Assembly (NCBI RefSeq): GCF_007827955.1
Contig: NZ_VITR01000004.1
Coordinates: forward strand, 385,099 to 449,098
Length of the DNA: 64,000 nt
DNA from: Nitrospirillum pindoramense
GTDB taxonomy: Bacteria > Pseudomonadota > Alphaproteobacteria > Azospirillales > Azospirillaceae
Direction of reading: 5' to 3'
Shown: positions 53,614-61,970 of the stretch, in pieces
How the letters are laid out: each line of letters begins with the position of its first letter
Position numbering within the stretch: position 1 is the first letter of the stretch
Translations under genes and position numbers: made by a program
The notes under the pieces: generated by a model
The model's database searches: none
The model's input: only the letters and a program-made list of their open reading frames with translations
What the model was told of the DNA's origin: nothing

Positions 53614-54906
53614 CTAAAATCGGTCCAATCGGTAAGGGGTCGGATCGACAAGGGGGGTGGAGCCCATGACCAGGTCAGCCGCGAGCTGGCCGGCGGCCGG
53701 GCCCGTTCCAAAGCCGTGGCCGGAAAAGCCGCAGGCCAGAATCAGGCCGGGAATCCGCTCCACCGGGCCAATCACCGGCAGCGAGTCCGGCGTCACGTCG
53801 ATCATTCCCGCCCACGCCTGCGCCACCAAGGCCTTATGGAACGTGGGCCAGGCCGCCGTGAGGTTGATCATGGCTTCCTTGTTAAGGTGCGCATTGACCG
53901 GCGGATCCATCGTGCGGATCCGTTCAAACGGGGAGACAGAACCCGGCCCCCAGCGCCGCGGCAGTGCCAGATCGCTCAAGAAATCCTTGCCGAGCGTGAC
54001 GCGCAAGTTCCGCCATTGCGCCATCAGCGTCGAAAGATACCGGGTGCCGATCAGCAAATGATCAAGCAGCAGCGGCGCGAACAGGGCGCCCCGCTGTGTG
54101 ATGGTATAGCCGCCATCGTGGCGCTTGCGGAAAGAAAAGTCGGGGCCGCCCACGGCGATATCGGTTGGGCCCTCCATGGGTGTGGTACGCAACACGGACG
54201 CGACCAAGGGCAAGGTCAGCAGCTGGACCCCAAGATTGCTCAGAAAGCGCCGCGACCAGACACCACCGGCGAGAATGGCCTGGCCACAGCGTATTTCCCC
54301 GCGCTCCGTCACGACACCGGCCACCCTGCCCGCCGCCATCGACAGCGTGCGGACGGCACAGTTCTCGACGATGACAGCACCCTTCGCCATTGCGGCCCGG
54401 GCGATCGCGCTGGACGCGATCGTGGGCTCGGCACGGCCATCGGATGGGGTGTATATGCCGCCGGCGAACCGTTCCTCCCCACCCGGCACCATCTCCGTGA
54501 TCTCGCGCGGCGTCAGCAGCCGGCTGTCGAGCGACGCCCCTTTGACGGCGTCCAGCCAGCGTTCGTGGGCGGCCATCTCCGCCGACGTGCGGGCGACGTA
54601 CATGATGCCGGCCTGGCGGTAGCCGCAGTCACTGCCGACACGCCGCGGCATCTCCGCCCAGAGGCGTTCGGCGGCCTGCGCCATCGGCAAATCCGGCAAG
54701 GCCCGCAGCATTTTGCGCACCCAGCCGAGATTCCGGGACGACTGTTCGCCGGCGATGCGCCCTTTTTCCAGCACCACCACCGGAACGCCCCGTTCCGCGA
54801 GCGTAAGCGCCGCCACCAGCCCGACGATGCCGCCACCGATGATGACAACCGAGGTTGACGATGGAAAATCTGAGGAGGTCTCTACCGGAATTATATCAGG
54901 AGGCAT
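53614..54906 (-). CDS. FAD-dependent oxidoreductase (DadA/glycine-oxidase type)
   Basis: Flavoprotein amine oxidoreductase of 430 residues. The Rossmann motif VVIIGGGIVGL (20-30) binds FAD; LEKGRIAGEQSSRNLGWVRKM, VAGVVTERGEIRCGQAILAGG and the C-terminal LILACGFSGHGFGTGPAAGQL complete the DAO fold. Substrates of the family are amino acids and secondary amines. It follows RidA-like and ornithine-cyclodeaminase-like genes on the same strand; a set of this kind is annotated in other bacteria (as recalled) under names such as tyramine oxidase subunits. Imine products would suit the neighbouring RidA-fold protein. Confidence 0.92.
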   Translation of the reverse strand: MPPDIIPVETSSDFPSSTSVVIIGGGIVGLVAALTLAERGVPVVVLEKGRIAGEQSSRNLGWVRKMLRALPDLPMAQAAERLWAEMPRRVGSDCGYRQAGIMYVARTSAEMAAHERWLDAVKGASLDSRLLTPREITEMVPGGEERFAGGIYTPSDGRAEPTIASSAIARAAMAKGAVIVENCAVRTLSMAAGRVAGVVTERGEIRCGQAILAGGVWSRRFLSNLGVQLLTLPLVASVLRTTPMEGPTDIAVGGPDFSFRKRHDGGYTITQRGALFAPLLLDHLLIGTRYLSTLMAQWRNLRVTLGKDFLSDLALPRRWGPGSVSPFERIRTMDPPVNAHLNKEAMINLTAAWPTFHKALVAQAWAGMIDVTPDSLPVIGPVERIPGLILACGFSGHGFGTGPAAGQLAADLVMGSTPLVDPTPYRLDRF

Positions 54907-54981
54907 GGTCCATTTCTTCGAACTGGACGCGGGCGCCCATCCCTTCAGCGTCAGCGGTGCCGTGTGGGACGGGCGCCACGG

Positions 54982-55404
54982 TCAAAGGGTGATCCGCATT
55001 TCCTTGACGTCCGCTTTCGACGCGCCGCGCCAAGCCGTCACCTCGATCTCCACCTTGTATTGGAGCGAGCCCAGCGGCGGGCACGTCATGGTCAAGGTGG
55101 GGTTGATCCCCCGCATGCGGTTGCCGTACGCGGTCATGACAGCTTCCACGTCCTGCGGGAACTGCACGAAAACCCGTGCGGCAACCACGTCTTCCAGCGT
55201 CGCGCCAACGGCGGCCAGCGCGCCTTCGATATTGCTCAGCGCCTGCAATGCCTGTTCTGCCGGGTCATCGGGCAGCACCTTGGTGCGCGGGTTGCGGCCG
55301 GCGGTGTTGGACACGAAGATCAGGTCATCAACGGCGACCAGGCGCGAATAACTGCCGTGATCCTCGAATTTGTTTCCGGTCTTGATCTTGATGATATCGG
55401 GCAT
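54982..55404 (-). CDS. RidA/YjgF-fold protein without the canonical arginine
   Basis: Protein of 140 residues of the RidA (reactive imine deaminase) fold: VAVDDLIFVSNTAGRN, DPAEQALQALSNIEGALAAVG, VVAARVFVQFPQDVEAV and the end QYKVEIEVTAWRG. In RidA proper the substrate-binding Arg sits before the last strand; here the segment reads INPTLTMTCPPLG with no Arg, so this belongs to a divergent Rid subgroup. 2-aminomuconate deaminases also have this fold. The ATG at 55404 is used; a longer frame lacks homology. It lies between the FAD oxidoreductase and the cyclodeaminase-like gene. Confidence 0.88.
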   Translation of the reverse strand: MPDIIKIKTGNKFEDHGSYSRLVAVDDLIFVSNTAGRNPRTKVLPDDPAEQALQALSNIEGALAAVGATLEDVVAARVFVQFPQDVEAVMTAYGNRMRGINPTLTMTCPPLGSLQYKVEIEVTAWRGASKADVKEMRITL

Positions 55405-55451
55405 CGTACTTTCCCAGGCGGTAAGGGGTGTATCGGTGGGGGCCGGGGGCC

Positions 55452-56591
55452 TCATCGCAACGCGGGTTCGTCCCACAGGGGAAGGCGCGTGCCGATCCCT
55501 TTGGCCAGGGCGTTGCGGTAAACCTGGGTGCCCCAGGCGACATCCTCCACCGCCATGCCACCGACCGACAGGATGATGATCTCGTCATCGTTGCGGCGGC
55601 CGGGCGCATCGCCAGCGGCAATCCGGCCAAGGTCTTCCAATTGCCCGCGCGCGACGCGGCCTTCGTCCACCAGATCGAAGAAGCGCACGCCGACCGCCGG
55701 GATGACCTTATGGACAGGCTTGGGGTTTTCCGCCTGATAGGTTTCATAGAGGCCGGTGAAATCCAGCACCTTGCGGATTTCTGGCGTCTCCATGCCTGCA
55801 TCGATACCGCAGGGCGCCGGCATCGACAGGAACGTGCCGGGATTGACCCAATCGCGCCGCACCGTCGGGTACTTCGACGGGTCGCCCGTCGCAACCGATG
55901 CGCAGAAGGTGGCGATGTCGGAACCGCGCACCACCTCCTCATCGGTATCAACCACCTTCACGGTGGTGATCTGCGGATAGGTCTGCTTCAGCCAGGCGAG
56001 GAAAGCGTCGACGTTCTTCCGGCCCCGCCCCTTCACCTTGACGGTATCGATGTGGGGACAAGTCGCCATGAATGCCGCAAGCGAGGTCCTGGCCATCACC
56101 CCAGGGCCCAGGATACCAACCACGCGGGACTCCTTACGCGCCAGATGACGGGCCCCCACCCCCGGAACCGCGCCAGTGCGATAGGCCGAGAGCAGGTTAG
56201 CCGACATCACGGCCAAAGGCGCGCCCGTATCGGCATCATTGAGGATGAACATCAGGATCGAGCGGGGCAGCCCCTTGTCCCGATTCTCAATGTTGGAGCC
56301 GTACCATTTCATTCCGGCGGTGCGGAATTTCCCCCCCAGATACGCGGGCATGGCCATGAACCGGCGATCCGCCGTCGGCTTCGGCATGTCCGGAAAGGGG
56401 GAGTCTTCCGGAAAGACCACGATGGCGCCGTGCGAATTGCTGTCCGGTCCCGCCATGCGATAGTCGCCAGCGTAGAGCAAACGGAACATCTCCTCCATTG
56501 TGTCGACGCAGGCCGCCATATCGGTCACGCCGGCCCGGATCATGTCCGGTTCGGAAAGGTAGATGAAATCTATCTTGGGCAAGGTATTCAT
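55452..56591 (-). CDS. Ornithine cyclodeaminase/mu-crystallin family protein (tyramine-oxidase-subunit-B-like)
   Basis: Protein of 379 residues with the OCD fold: an N-terminal substrate domain (YLSEPDMIRAGVTDMAACVD, FRTAGMKWYGSNIENR) and a central Rossmann domain (SRVVGILGPGVMARTSLAAF) for NAD(P). Family members are cyclodeaminases, imine reductases or amino-acid dehydrogenases. The extended length and wording match a subgroup I recall as 'tyramine oxidase subunit B'. It is the first gene of the amine-oxidation trio, divergent from the AraC-type regulator, and is probably the key enzyme or NAD-linked imine-processing partner. Confidence 0.9.
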   Translation of the reverse strand: MNTLPKIDFIYLSEPDMIRAGVTDMAACVDTMEEMFRLLYAGDYRMAGPDSNSHGAIVVFPEDSPFPDMPKPTADRRFMAMPAYLGGKFRTAGMKWYGSNIENRDKGLPRSILMFILNDADTGAPLAVMSANLLSAYRTGAVPGVGARHLARKESRVVGILGPGVMARTSLAAFMATCPHIDTVKVKGRGRKNVDAFLAWLKQTYPQITTVKVVDTDEEVVRGSDIATFCASVATGDPSKYPTVRRDWVNPGTFLSMPAPCGIDAGMETPEIRKVLDFTGLYETYQAENPKPVHKVIPAVGVRFFDLVDEGRVARGQLEDLGRIAAGDAPGRRNDDEIIILSVGGMAVEDVAWGTQVYRNALAKGIGTRLPLWDEPALR

Positions 56592-56870
56592 GGGTCCAGC
56601 TCGGCAAAGAGGCGATTACTGTTGACACGGGCACCCCCAAACGTCGCGCGCGATTGCAACGGCGGGACTGGATGCCAGTTGATGGAACCGCTCAGGACAA
56701 AATGACCGTGGCGAACGTCTCCCTCTATCCTTGCGGCCATTGGGCGTTATCGCCGGGAAGGGGTCTTAGTCCTGCGCGGACGAAGAACAATTTCAATGAA
56801 GGGGGAGACTGTGTAAATTGCAGGGGTGGACCGCTGCTTTGCAGAATCGGTCAGGGGAGGTTTCCGCTGA
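56592..56870. promoter_or_regulatory. Divergent promoter region between the amine-oxidation genes and the AraC regulator
   Basis: A 279-base spacer with no credible gene. It should hold the promoters of both transcripts and AraC-type binding sites; no clear direct repeat was recognised. GGGGAGG about 11 bases before 56871 is the likely regulator ribosome-binding site. Confidence 0.4.
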
Positions 56871-57938
56871 ATGTCGAAAAGCGCTGCGCCGCCGGATGGG
56901 GCCGTCGTCACAATGACCGATCAGCCAACGATCCGCGTGCTGTTCCTCCCCGCGTTGCTCAATGTCCTGTCCGAGATGGACGATCGCATCGACCCCTTGT
57001 TGCGGGAGCACGGCTTCTTTCGGGCACAATTGGATAAACCCTACGAGCGCGTGCCCTTGCATCGCTATGTCGCGCTGCTGGAACAGGCGGCTGCGAAGCT
57101 CCAACGGCCGAACCTTGGCCTGGAGATGGGACGATCATTCGGGCTTGCGGATCTGGGACCGTTCCATGCCCTGCTGCGCGCTTCCGGCACGCTGCGCGGC
57201 GCGCTGGATTATCTGGCGCTGTTCCAATCGCGTCTGCAGAGCAAGACCTCGTTCGACAGCCAGGTCGGCCCCGATTGCACCACCTACAGTTATCGCATCG
57301 AAGACGCGCGAATCTGGCCCCGGCAACAGGACGCGGAATTTGCGATATCGGGATATGCCAACCTGATCCGGCAGCTGACCTCTGCCAAATGGTCCCCGGC
57401 CGAGATCCATTTCGAACATCCGATCACTGGCCGCGAAGAGTTCCTTCTGCGCTTTTTCCGGAGCCCGGTGAACGGCAACCAGGCGGCCAACGCCCTGATC
57501 ATCCGCAACGAGGATCTGGACAAGCCGCTCATCAGCGCCCTGTCGTCTGAGGACAATAAGCTGAGGACGGTTCTGGAAACGCATCTGCTTGACCTGATGG
57601 GACCGGCGGCGACGTCAAGCGGCGGATTGGCCGCCCAGACCAAGGACATCATCGCCCGCGGGCTGGGGCGCACACGGGTCGACTGCGCCCTGGCGGCGGC
57701 GGAATTGAATCTTTCCGAACGCTCCCTGCGCCGGCGACTGATGGAGGAAGGCACCTCATTCCGGGCCCTGCTGCAGGAGGCGCGGCAGGAGCGGGCGAGG
57801 TCGATGCTGAAGACCGCCGACCTTCCACTCTCCGTCGCGGCGGAGCAACTGGGGTATTCGGATACGGCAACGTTCTCGCGCGCCTTCAAGGATTGGACGG
57901 GCGTTTCACCTGGGCGCTATTCAAAGAACACGCGATAG
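56871..57938 (+). CDS. AraC-family regulator with Arabinose_bd-type N-terminal domain (OruR/ArgR-like)
   Basis: Regulator of 355 residues. The N-terminal domain (about 20-200; EMDDRIDPLLREHG, NLGLEMGRSFGLADLGPFHALLRAS) matches the ligand-binding domain of OruR/QhpR-type AraC proteins, and the C-terminal pair of helix-turn-helix motifs includes LAAAELNLSERSLRRRLMEEG and LSVAAEQLGYSDTATFSRAFKDWTGVSPG. It is divergent from the amine-oxidation genes, the usual arrangement for an activator of amine or amino-acid catabolism. Confidence 0.93.
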   Translation: MSKSAAPPDGAVVTMTDQPTIRVLFLPALLNVLSEMDDRIDPLLREHGFFRAQLDKPYERVPLHRYVALLEQAAAKLQRPNLGLEMGRSFGLADLGPFHALLRASGTLRGALDYLALFQSRLQSKTSFDSQVGPDCTTYSYRIEDARIWPRQQDAEFAISGYANLIRQLTSAKWSPAEIHFEHPITGREEFLLRFFRSPVNGNQAANALIIRNEDLDKPLISALSSEDNKLRTVLETHLLDLMGPAATSSGGLAAQTKDIIARGLGRTRVDCALAAAELNLSERSLRRRLMEEGTSFRALLQEARQERARSMLKTADLPLSVAAEQLGYSDTATFSRAFKDWTGVSPGRYSKNTR

Positions 57939-58163
57939 CGCCTGAGCGGACATCGCATTCCCCTTTGTCCCCCCGATAATCCGACGCGTCATTAACAAAA
58001 CCTTTTTGAAAGGCTGCGATCCTTACTGTTAGGCTAAGATATTGCAGCGTCCAACCGCCGATGCGGCGCAGCACTGGACAGCTTTCCGCGACACCAAGGG
58101 CATATGCGCGGTCTGGGCGGCCAATGACAGGCCGCGATTGAATCAAAACTTGACCGATTCAGA

Positions 58164-59450
58164 ATGGAGCAAGGCGTGAAGGTCCCACGGTCAGGTGATA
58201 CCCCTGTTTCCCCATCCGCGTTTGAAGAGGAGGTGGCGAAATTCAGGGTGGCGCTGACCGCCGCCCGTTCAGCGGCCTTGCTGCAGTTGTTCGATTTCCT
58301 GGTCGAACGATCCAATGACGATCGCGCCCCGAAGGAAATTGAAATCGCCTTCGCGGTGTTCGGTCGAAACGGTGACCCCGGCGCCACGTCGCAGTCGCTG
58401 GATTCCGGCGTTCGCGTGTACGTTCACAGGCTGAGAAAGCGGCTCCATGACTTCTACGCGGATCAGCCGGGCCCCAAGCTGGAAATTCCCAAAGGGGAAT
58501 ACCGTATCGTCCTGGCCCTGCCCCCCGACGTGCCCGCTGATCACCCGCCCCGTCTCACGCCGGAAAACTGGACTTGGCCGAAACTAGGCAAACGGCCGCT
58601 TATGCTCATGTTCGGTATGTTGCTGATCTCGATCATCGCCGGTTTCGCGATCTGGTTCTTGGGCCAGGGGCATTGGGTCGCGCGCGAGGCGCAAGAGCAA
58701 TTGCGGGCAACGGCCTTCTGGTGGCCGCTCGCGGCTGACAAGGAAGCGGCCCGGCTGGTGGTGGGCGACGCCTTCCTGGTCGCCGAAACCGAAGACCAAC
58801 GGGATATACAGCGCATGATCCAAGAGCCTGGCATCCGCTCACGCGAGGACCTCGGGACTTATCTCAAGACGCATCCCGACGCCTTTTACCGGCTCTATGA
58901 TCTGGATTTGAACCTCGCGCCTGCCGGCACGGTGATCGCCGCGTGGACGGTACAGAACGCCGTCACCCGGTTCCATCCCGGCAGCCCCGATCTGGTGCGG
59001 TTGGTGCCCGCCTCGAAGCTTGATGCCCATATGCTTGAAACCGGAAACCTGATCTATGTCGGGCGCTTTTCCGACCTGGGGCGCGTTGCGGCGCCATTAT
59101 TCCAGGTGGCCCATCTGCGGCCCGGCGCCTCTTACAAGGAACTGGTGGATTCAACGTCCGGCAACCGATTTGTCGCCGATCTGGACACCAGCCAGGAAAA
59201 CAAGCCGCTGGTGGACTATGGCTATATCGCCAGCCTGTCTGGTCCCATGGGTCAGCATATTTTCGTGGCGGCCGGTATTGGCGACACGGCGGTTCAGAAC
59301 ATGGCGAATCTCATTTCGAATTCGAAGCAATTGCAGGCCCTCGAATCCCACGCCGACATTCATGGGGATTATGAAGCCCTTTTCGAGATTCGCGCCATCA
59401 ATGGCGTCGCCCTGGACCAGCGCCCGGTATTCGTTCGACCGCACCACTGA
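58164..59450 (+). CDS. Membrane-anchored winged-helix protein of unknown function
   Basis: Protein of 428 residues with a cytoplasmic N-terminal domain (about 25-117) that looks like a winged helix (LQLFDFLVERSNDDRAPKEIEIA, VRVYVHRLRKRLHDFYAD, LEIPKGEYRIVLAL). One membrane helix follows (145-167, PLMLMFGMLLISIIAGFAIWF), then a C-terminal domain of about 260 residues that should be periplasmic. The topology is that of CadC/ToxR-type one-component membrane regulators, although the sequence is not classical CadC. The C-terminal domain is not recognised. No partner gene is adjacent; it stands alone between AraC and MarR genes. Confidence 0.8.
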   Translation: MEQGVKVPRSGDTPVSPSAFEEEVAKFRVALTAARSAALLQLFDFLVERSNDDRAPKEIEIAFAVFGRNGDPGATSQSLDSGVRVYVHRLRKRLHDFYADQPGPKLEIPKGEYRIVLALPPDVPADHPPRLTPENWTWPKLGKRPLMLMFGMLLISIIAGFAIWFLGQGHWVAREAQEQLRATAFWWPLAADKEAARLVVGDAFLVAETEDQRDIQRMIQEPGIRSREDLGTYLKTHPDAFYRLYDLDLNLAPAGTVIAAWTVQNAVTRFHPGSPDLVRLVPASKLDAHMLETGNLIYVGRFSDLGRVAAPLFQVAHLRPGASYKELVDSTSGNRFVADLDTSQENKPLVDYGYIASLSGPMGQHIFVAAGIGDTAVQNMANLISNSKQLQALESHADIHGDYEALFEIRAINGVALDQRPVFVRPHH

Positions 59451-59580
59451 ACCATCGGCGCCCTCTCGCCCATTCTGGGGGAATATCGGCCCGTGGAACC
59501 GCCGGCCGGCAATCCACTTGGACAAGTCGACGTTTTCCTTTAAACCTAAAATAACCTAGATAAGAGTCCGGGCCCCACAC

Positions 59581-59594
59581 GCTTGCCGGCAAGC
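59581..59594. promoter_or_regulatory. Perfect palindrome in the marR-type promoter
   Basis: GCTTGCCGGCAAGC is a perfect 14-base palindrome 45 bases upstream of the MarR start and just after an AT-rich segment (59537-59565) that could be the promoter. MarR proteins usually bind such palindromes in their own promoters, so autoregulation is likely. Confidence 0.5.
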
Positions 59595-59639
59595 TGGCGT
59601 AACCGGGGCCGTTCCTTCCCTTCAGACGTTAGAGTGCAC

Positions 59640-60122
59640 ATGACCGCTGACAGCGACACGAGTGACGAGCGCTCCCCCATCGGGGCTGGTTCCACGGAAC
59701 TGCGCATGTGGATCCGATTGCTCAGCTGCGCCAAGATTGGCGAGAAGCGCCTGAGGCGCAATTTCGAAGAACAATTCGACACCACGCTGCCGCGTTTCGA
59801 TGTCATGGCCGCGCTCTATCGCGTGCCGGCGGGCCTCAGCATGGGGGCCCTGTCCCGGGCGCTTCTGGTCTCCAACGGGAACGTGACCGCGATCGTGCGT
59901 CAGCTTCAAGCACAGGGCCTGGTGCAGTCGGCGGTTGACCCGCAGGACGCCCGGTCCGCGATCGTGTCCCTGACCAAGGCCGGGCGGGCACGCTTCCTCA
60001 CCCTGGCCGAAGCGCATCACCAATGGATCGCCGATGCGTTCAGCAATTTCCCCGCGGAGCGGATGACGGCGCTGCTTGAGCTGCTGACAGACCTGCGGGC
60101 GCTTCTTTCCAAAGAGAACTGA
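59640..60122 (+). CDS. MarR-family transcriptional regulator
   Basis: Winged-helix regulator of 160 residues: TTLPRFDVMAALYRVPAGLSMGALSRALLVSNGNVTAIVRQLQAQGLV (recognition helix region) and wing DPQDARSAIVSLTKAGR. Members of this group often respond to aromatic acids or their CoA thioesters. The ATG at 59640 is used; an upstream TTG in the same frame is less likely. One base separates its stop from the thioesterase gene, so both form one transcript; a palindrome upstream suggests autoregulation. Confidence 0.92.
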   Translation: MTADSDTSDERSPIGAGSTELRMWIRLLSCAKIGEKRLRRNFEEQFDTTLPRFDVMAALYRVPAGLSMGALSRALLVSNGNVTAIVRQLQAQGLVQSAVDPQDARSAIVSLTKAGRARFLTLAEAHHQWIADAFSNFPAERMTALLELLTDLRALLSKEN

Positions 60123-60123
60123 C

Positions 60124-60540
60124 ATGCCTTTCGAAACCACCACCCAGGTCCGCTTCTCCCACATCGACGCGGCGGGCATCGTCTTCTATCCGCGCTATTT
60201 CGAGATGTTGAATAGCGCGGTCGAGGATTGGTGCGCGCAGGCCCTGGGCCAGGACTTCAGAACCCTGCACCTTCATCGCGGCATCGGGGTGCCAACCGTC
60301 AAGCTTGACGTCGAATTCGTCTCCCCCAGCGAGCTTGGCGACATGTTGACGATCACCCTGTCGCCGCGTGAGATCGGCCGCAGCAGTTGCCAACTGCATG
60401 TCGTGTTCTCGGGGGATGAGCGGGTGAGACTGCGGGCCAACGTCGTTCTGGTCTGCATGGACCTGCATACCCGGCGCGCGACACCATGGCCGGAGGAGAT
60501 ACGGGCCCGCATCCAGGAGGGGATCGCCTACGCGATCTAG
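60124..60540 (+). CDS. Hotdog-fold acyl-CoA thioesterase (4-hydroxybenzoyl-CoA thioesterase type)
   Basis: Thioesterase of 138 residues. The N-terminal motif FSHIDAAGIVFYPRYFEMLNSAVEDW contains the catalytic D15 and the HIDxxGIVFYPRY pattern of the Pseudomonas 4-hydroxybenzoyl-CoA thioesterase/YbgC family; VKLDVEFVSPSELGD forms the second strand pair. It would release free acid and CoA from an aromatic or acyl thioester in the cytoplasm. Co-transcribed with MarR, supporting a CoA-thioester ligand or pathway. Confidence 0.92.
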   Translation: MPFETTTQVRFSHIDAAGIVFYPRYFEMLNSAVEDWCAQALGQDFRTLHLHRGIGVPTVKLDVEFVSPSELGDMLTITLSPREIGRSSCQLHVVFSGDERVRLRANVVLVCMDLHTRRATPWPEEIRARIQEGIAYAI

Positions 60541-60644
60541 GCGCCCAATGTCCGGCCTTGCCCCATACCCAGCCCGTCCAACGCCCAACCGCCGCCCCCG
60601 CGGCATCAGGGGCGGCGGCGATAAAGACGAAACGGGGCATGCGG

Positions 60645-61148
60645 TCAGAACAGGATGTCCAGCGTGAACCCGATCCAACGCCCGATGTAAATCACCGCGA
60701 CCCATAACAGGAGTGACGTCACACCGGCCACGCGAGCGGCGGTCGGCGGCGGCATCACGGTGTCCCAGGCGGCGATACGGCGATGGGTGGTCACATGGAA
60801 AACCGCCATGTTGATGCCTGCCGCCAGAATCACCACCAGCTTGAGACGGAACTGGGTGTTATTCGCATACGCCGGGGCGTTGGCGGTGAACAGCAGGCAT
60901 CCTGTCGCCACGGCCAGAATGAAGGCCCCCCAGGTAAAGGGCAGCAGTTCGGCGATAAGCTTGTTCGCGCCACGCCGATGCGACGCGAAGCCGAGCAAGC
61001 GCAGATCGACGATCATGATTGTGCCGAAAACCAAGGTGATCGCCACGACATGCAGCGATTCAATGATGGGGAAAATCGCGGGGTTCTGGCGAATCCATAG
61101 GGAAAGTCCGGAATTCTGGATACTCTGAAGGATGGTCTGCAAGGACAT
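60645..61148 (-). CDS. Four-helix membrane protein, DUF6644-like (copy 1)
   Basis: Integral membrane protein of 167 residues with about four helices: PIIESLHVVAITLVFGTIMIV, TWGAFILAVATGCLLF, LKLVVILAAGINMAVFHV and VTSLLLWVAVIYIGRWIGF. The H-x12-LRLLG pattern after the first helix is shared with the adjacent copy at 61199. The function is unknown; conserved histidines in helices 1 and 3 might bind heme. It follows copy 2 by 50 bases on the same strand. Confidence 0.75.
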   Translation of the reverse strand: MSLQTILQSIQNSGLSLWIRQNPAIFPIIESLHVVAITLVFGTIMIVDLRLLGFASHRRGANKLIAELLPFTWGAFILAVATGCLLFTANAPAYANNTQFRLKLVVILAAGINMAVFHVTTHRRIAAWDTVMPPPTAARVAGVTSLLLWVAVIYIGRWIGFTLDILF

Positions 61149-61198
61149 GATGGGCCCCCTGGCTTACTTCGATTATGGTCGCGCGCGACGGAATGGCG

Positions 61199-61684
61199 TC
61201 AGGTGTAGGCGATGAAGCGGCCGCAAAAGATCACGACCGTCCACAACGCCAGCGACAGCCAGGCTACCGGCTTGGTCATGGCCGACCTGTCGGAACCATT
61301 GCCCCCCGGTGGGGACTGAAGCAGCGGCTTTTGGAAGACCAGCGTCAGCACAAAGGCGATCAGGACCAGCGCCATCTTGGTCCAGAAGACCGCGTTGTTA
61401 AGGGTACGGCCCGGTTCGGCCACGATCAGCACAAGGCCTGTCAGCAGCAAAATGCCCAAAGCGGACCACATCCGGGGCAGATACCGGCGGATAACCGCCG
61501 GGGATGCTTCATCGGCGGCGAACACCCCCGCCAGCCGCAGATTGGAAACCAGCGCCGAGCCGACCAGAACCGCGATGGAAAGGATATGGACCGCCTGTAC
61601 CGTGGGAATGATCCACACGGTCTCGCGGATGGTGGCGGCAACCGGCGTGGTATAAAGCCACTGGCCGAATGTTTGTATGGACAT
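61199..61684 (-). CDS. Four-helix membrane protein, DUF6644-like (copy 2)
   Basis: Integral membrane protein of 161 residues, a distant paralogue of the preceding one: WIIPTVQAVHILSIAVLVGS followed by LRLAGVF, then SALGILLLTGLVLIVAEP, KMALVLIAFVLTLVFQ and LSLALWTVVIFCGRFIAY. The order and the H...LRL(L/A)G motif are conserved between the two. It may form a heterodimer with its neighbour. The upstream leader holds two direct repeats (TGAAACGGT). Confidence 0.75.
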   Translation of the reverse strand: MSIQTFGQWLYTTPVAATIRETVWIIPTVQAVHILSIAVLVGSALVSNLRLAGVFAADEASPAVIRRYLPRMWSALGILLLTGLVLIVAEPGRTLNNAVFWTKMALVLIAFVLTLVFQKPLLQSPPGGNGSDRSAMTKPVAWLSLALWTVVIFCGRFIAYT

Positions 61685-61840
61685 CCCTCAAACTCCCCCC
61701 TGATGGGTGATGGGCGGCGTGGCTGCCGATGGGCCGGGCCCCGCCCAATGTTTCTCGGTTGATGGCGGTCGTTCGGTGCCCGACGCGTAACGACCATCCC
61801 GCCACCAGGAATACCGGCATCGCCCCCCATCCCCGCACGG

Positions 61841-61880
61841 TGAAACGGTTTGATACGGGAACAACGCGCCATGAAACGGT
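61841..61880. promoter_or_regulatory. Direct repeats upstream of the DUF6644-like pair
   Basis: TGAAACGGT occurs at 61841-61849 and 61872-61880, 31 bases apart (about three helical turns), in the leader of the gene at 61199-61684. The first copy continues into AACGGTT, the half-site of the palindromes at 46079 and 48927. A regulatory role is possible. Confidence 0.3.
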
Positions 61881-61970
61881 AATGCGAATGGGCCGTACCG
61901 CGCGGTTTTGAGGAGCAATATCCGCGCCATCGCCTAGCCGTGCGCGAATGGATGGATGCCTGCCCCTTCC

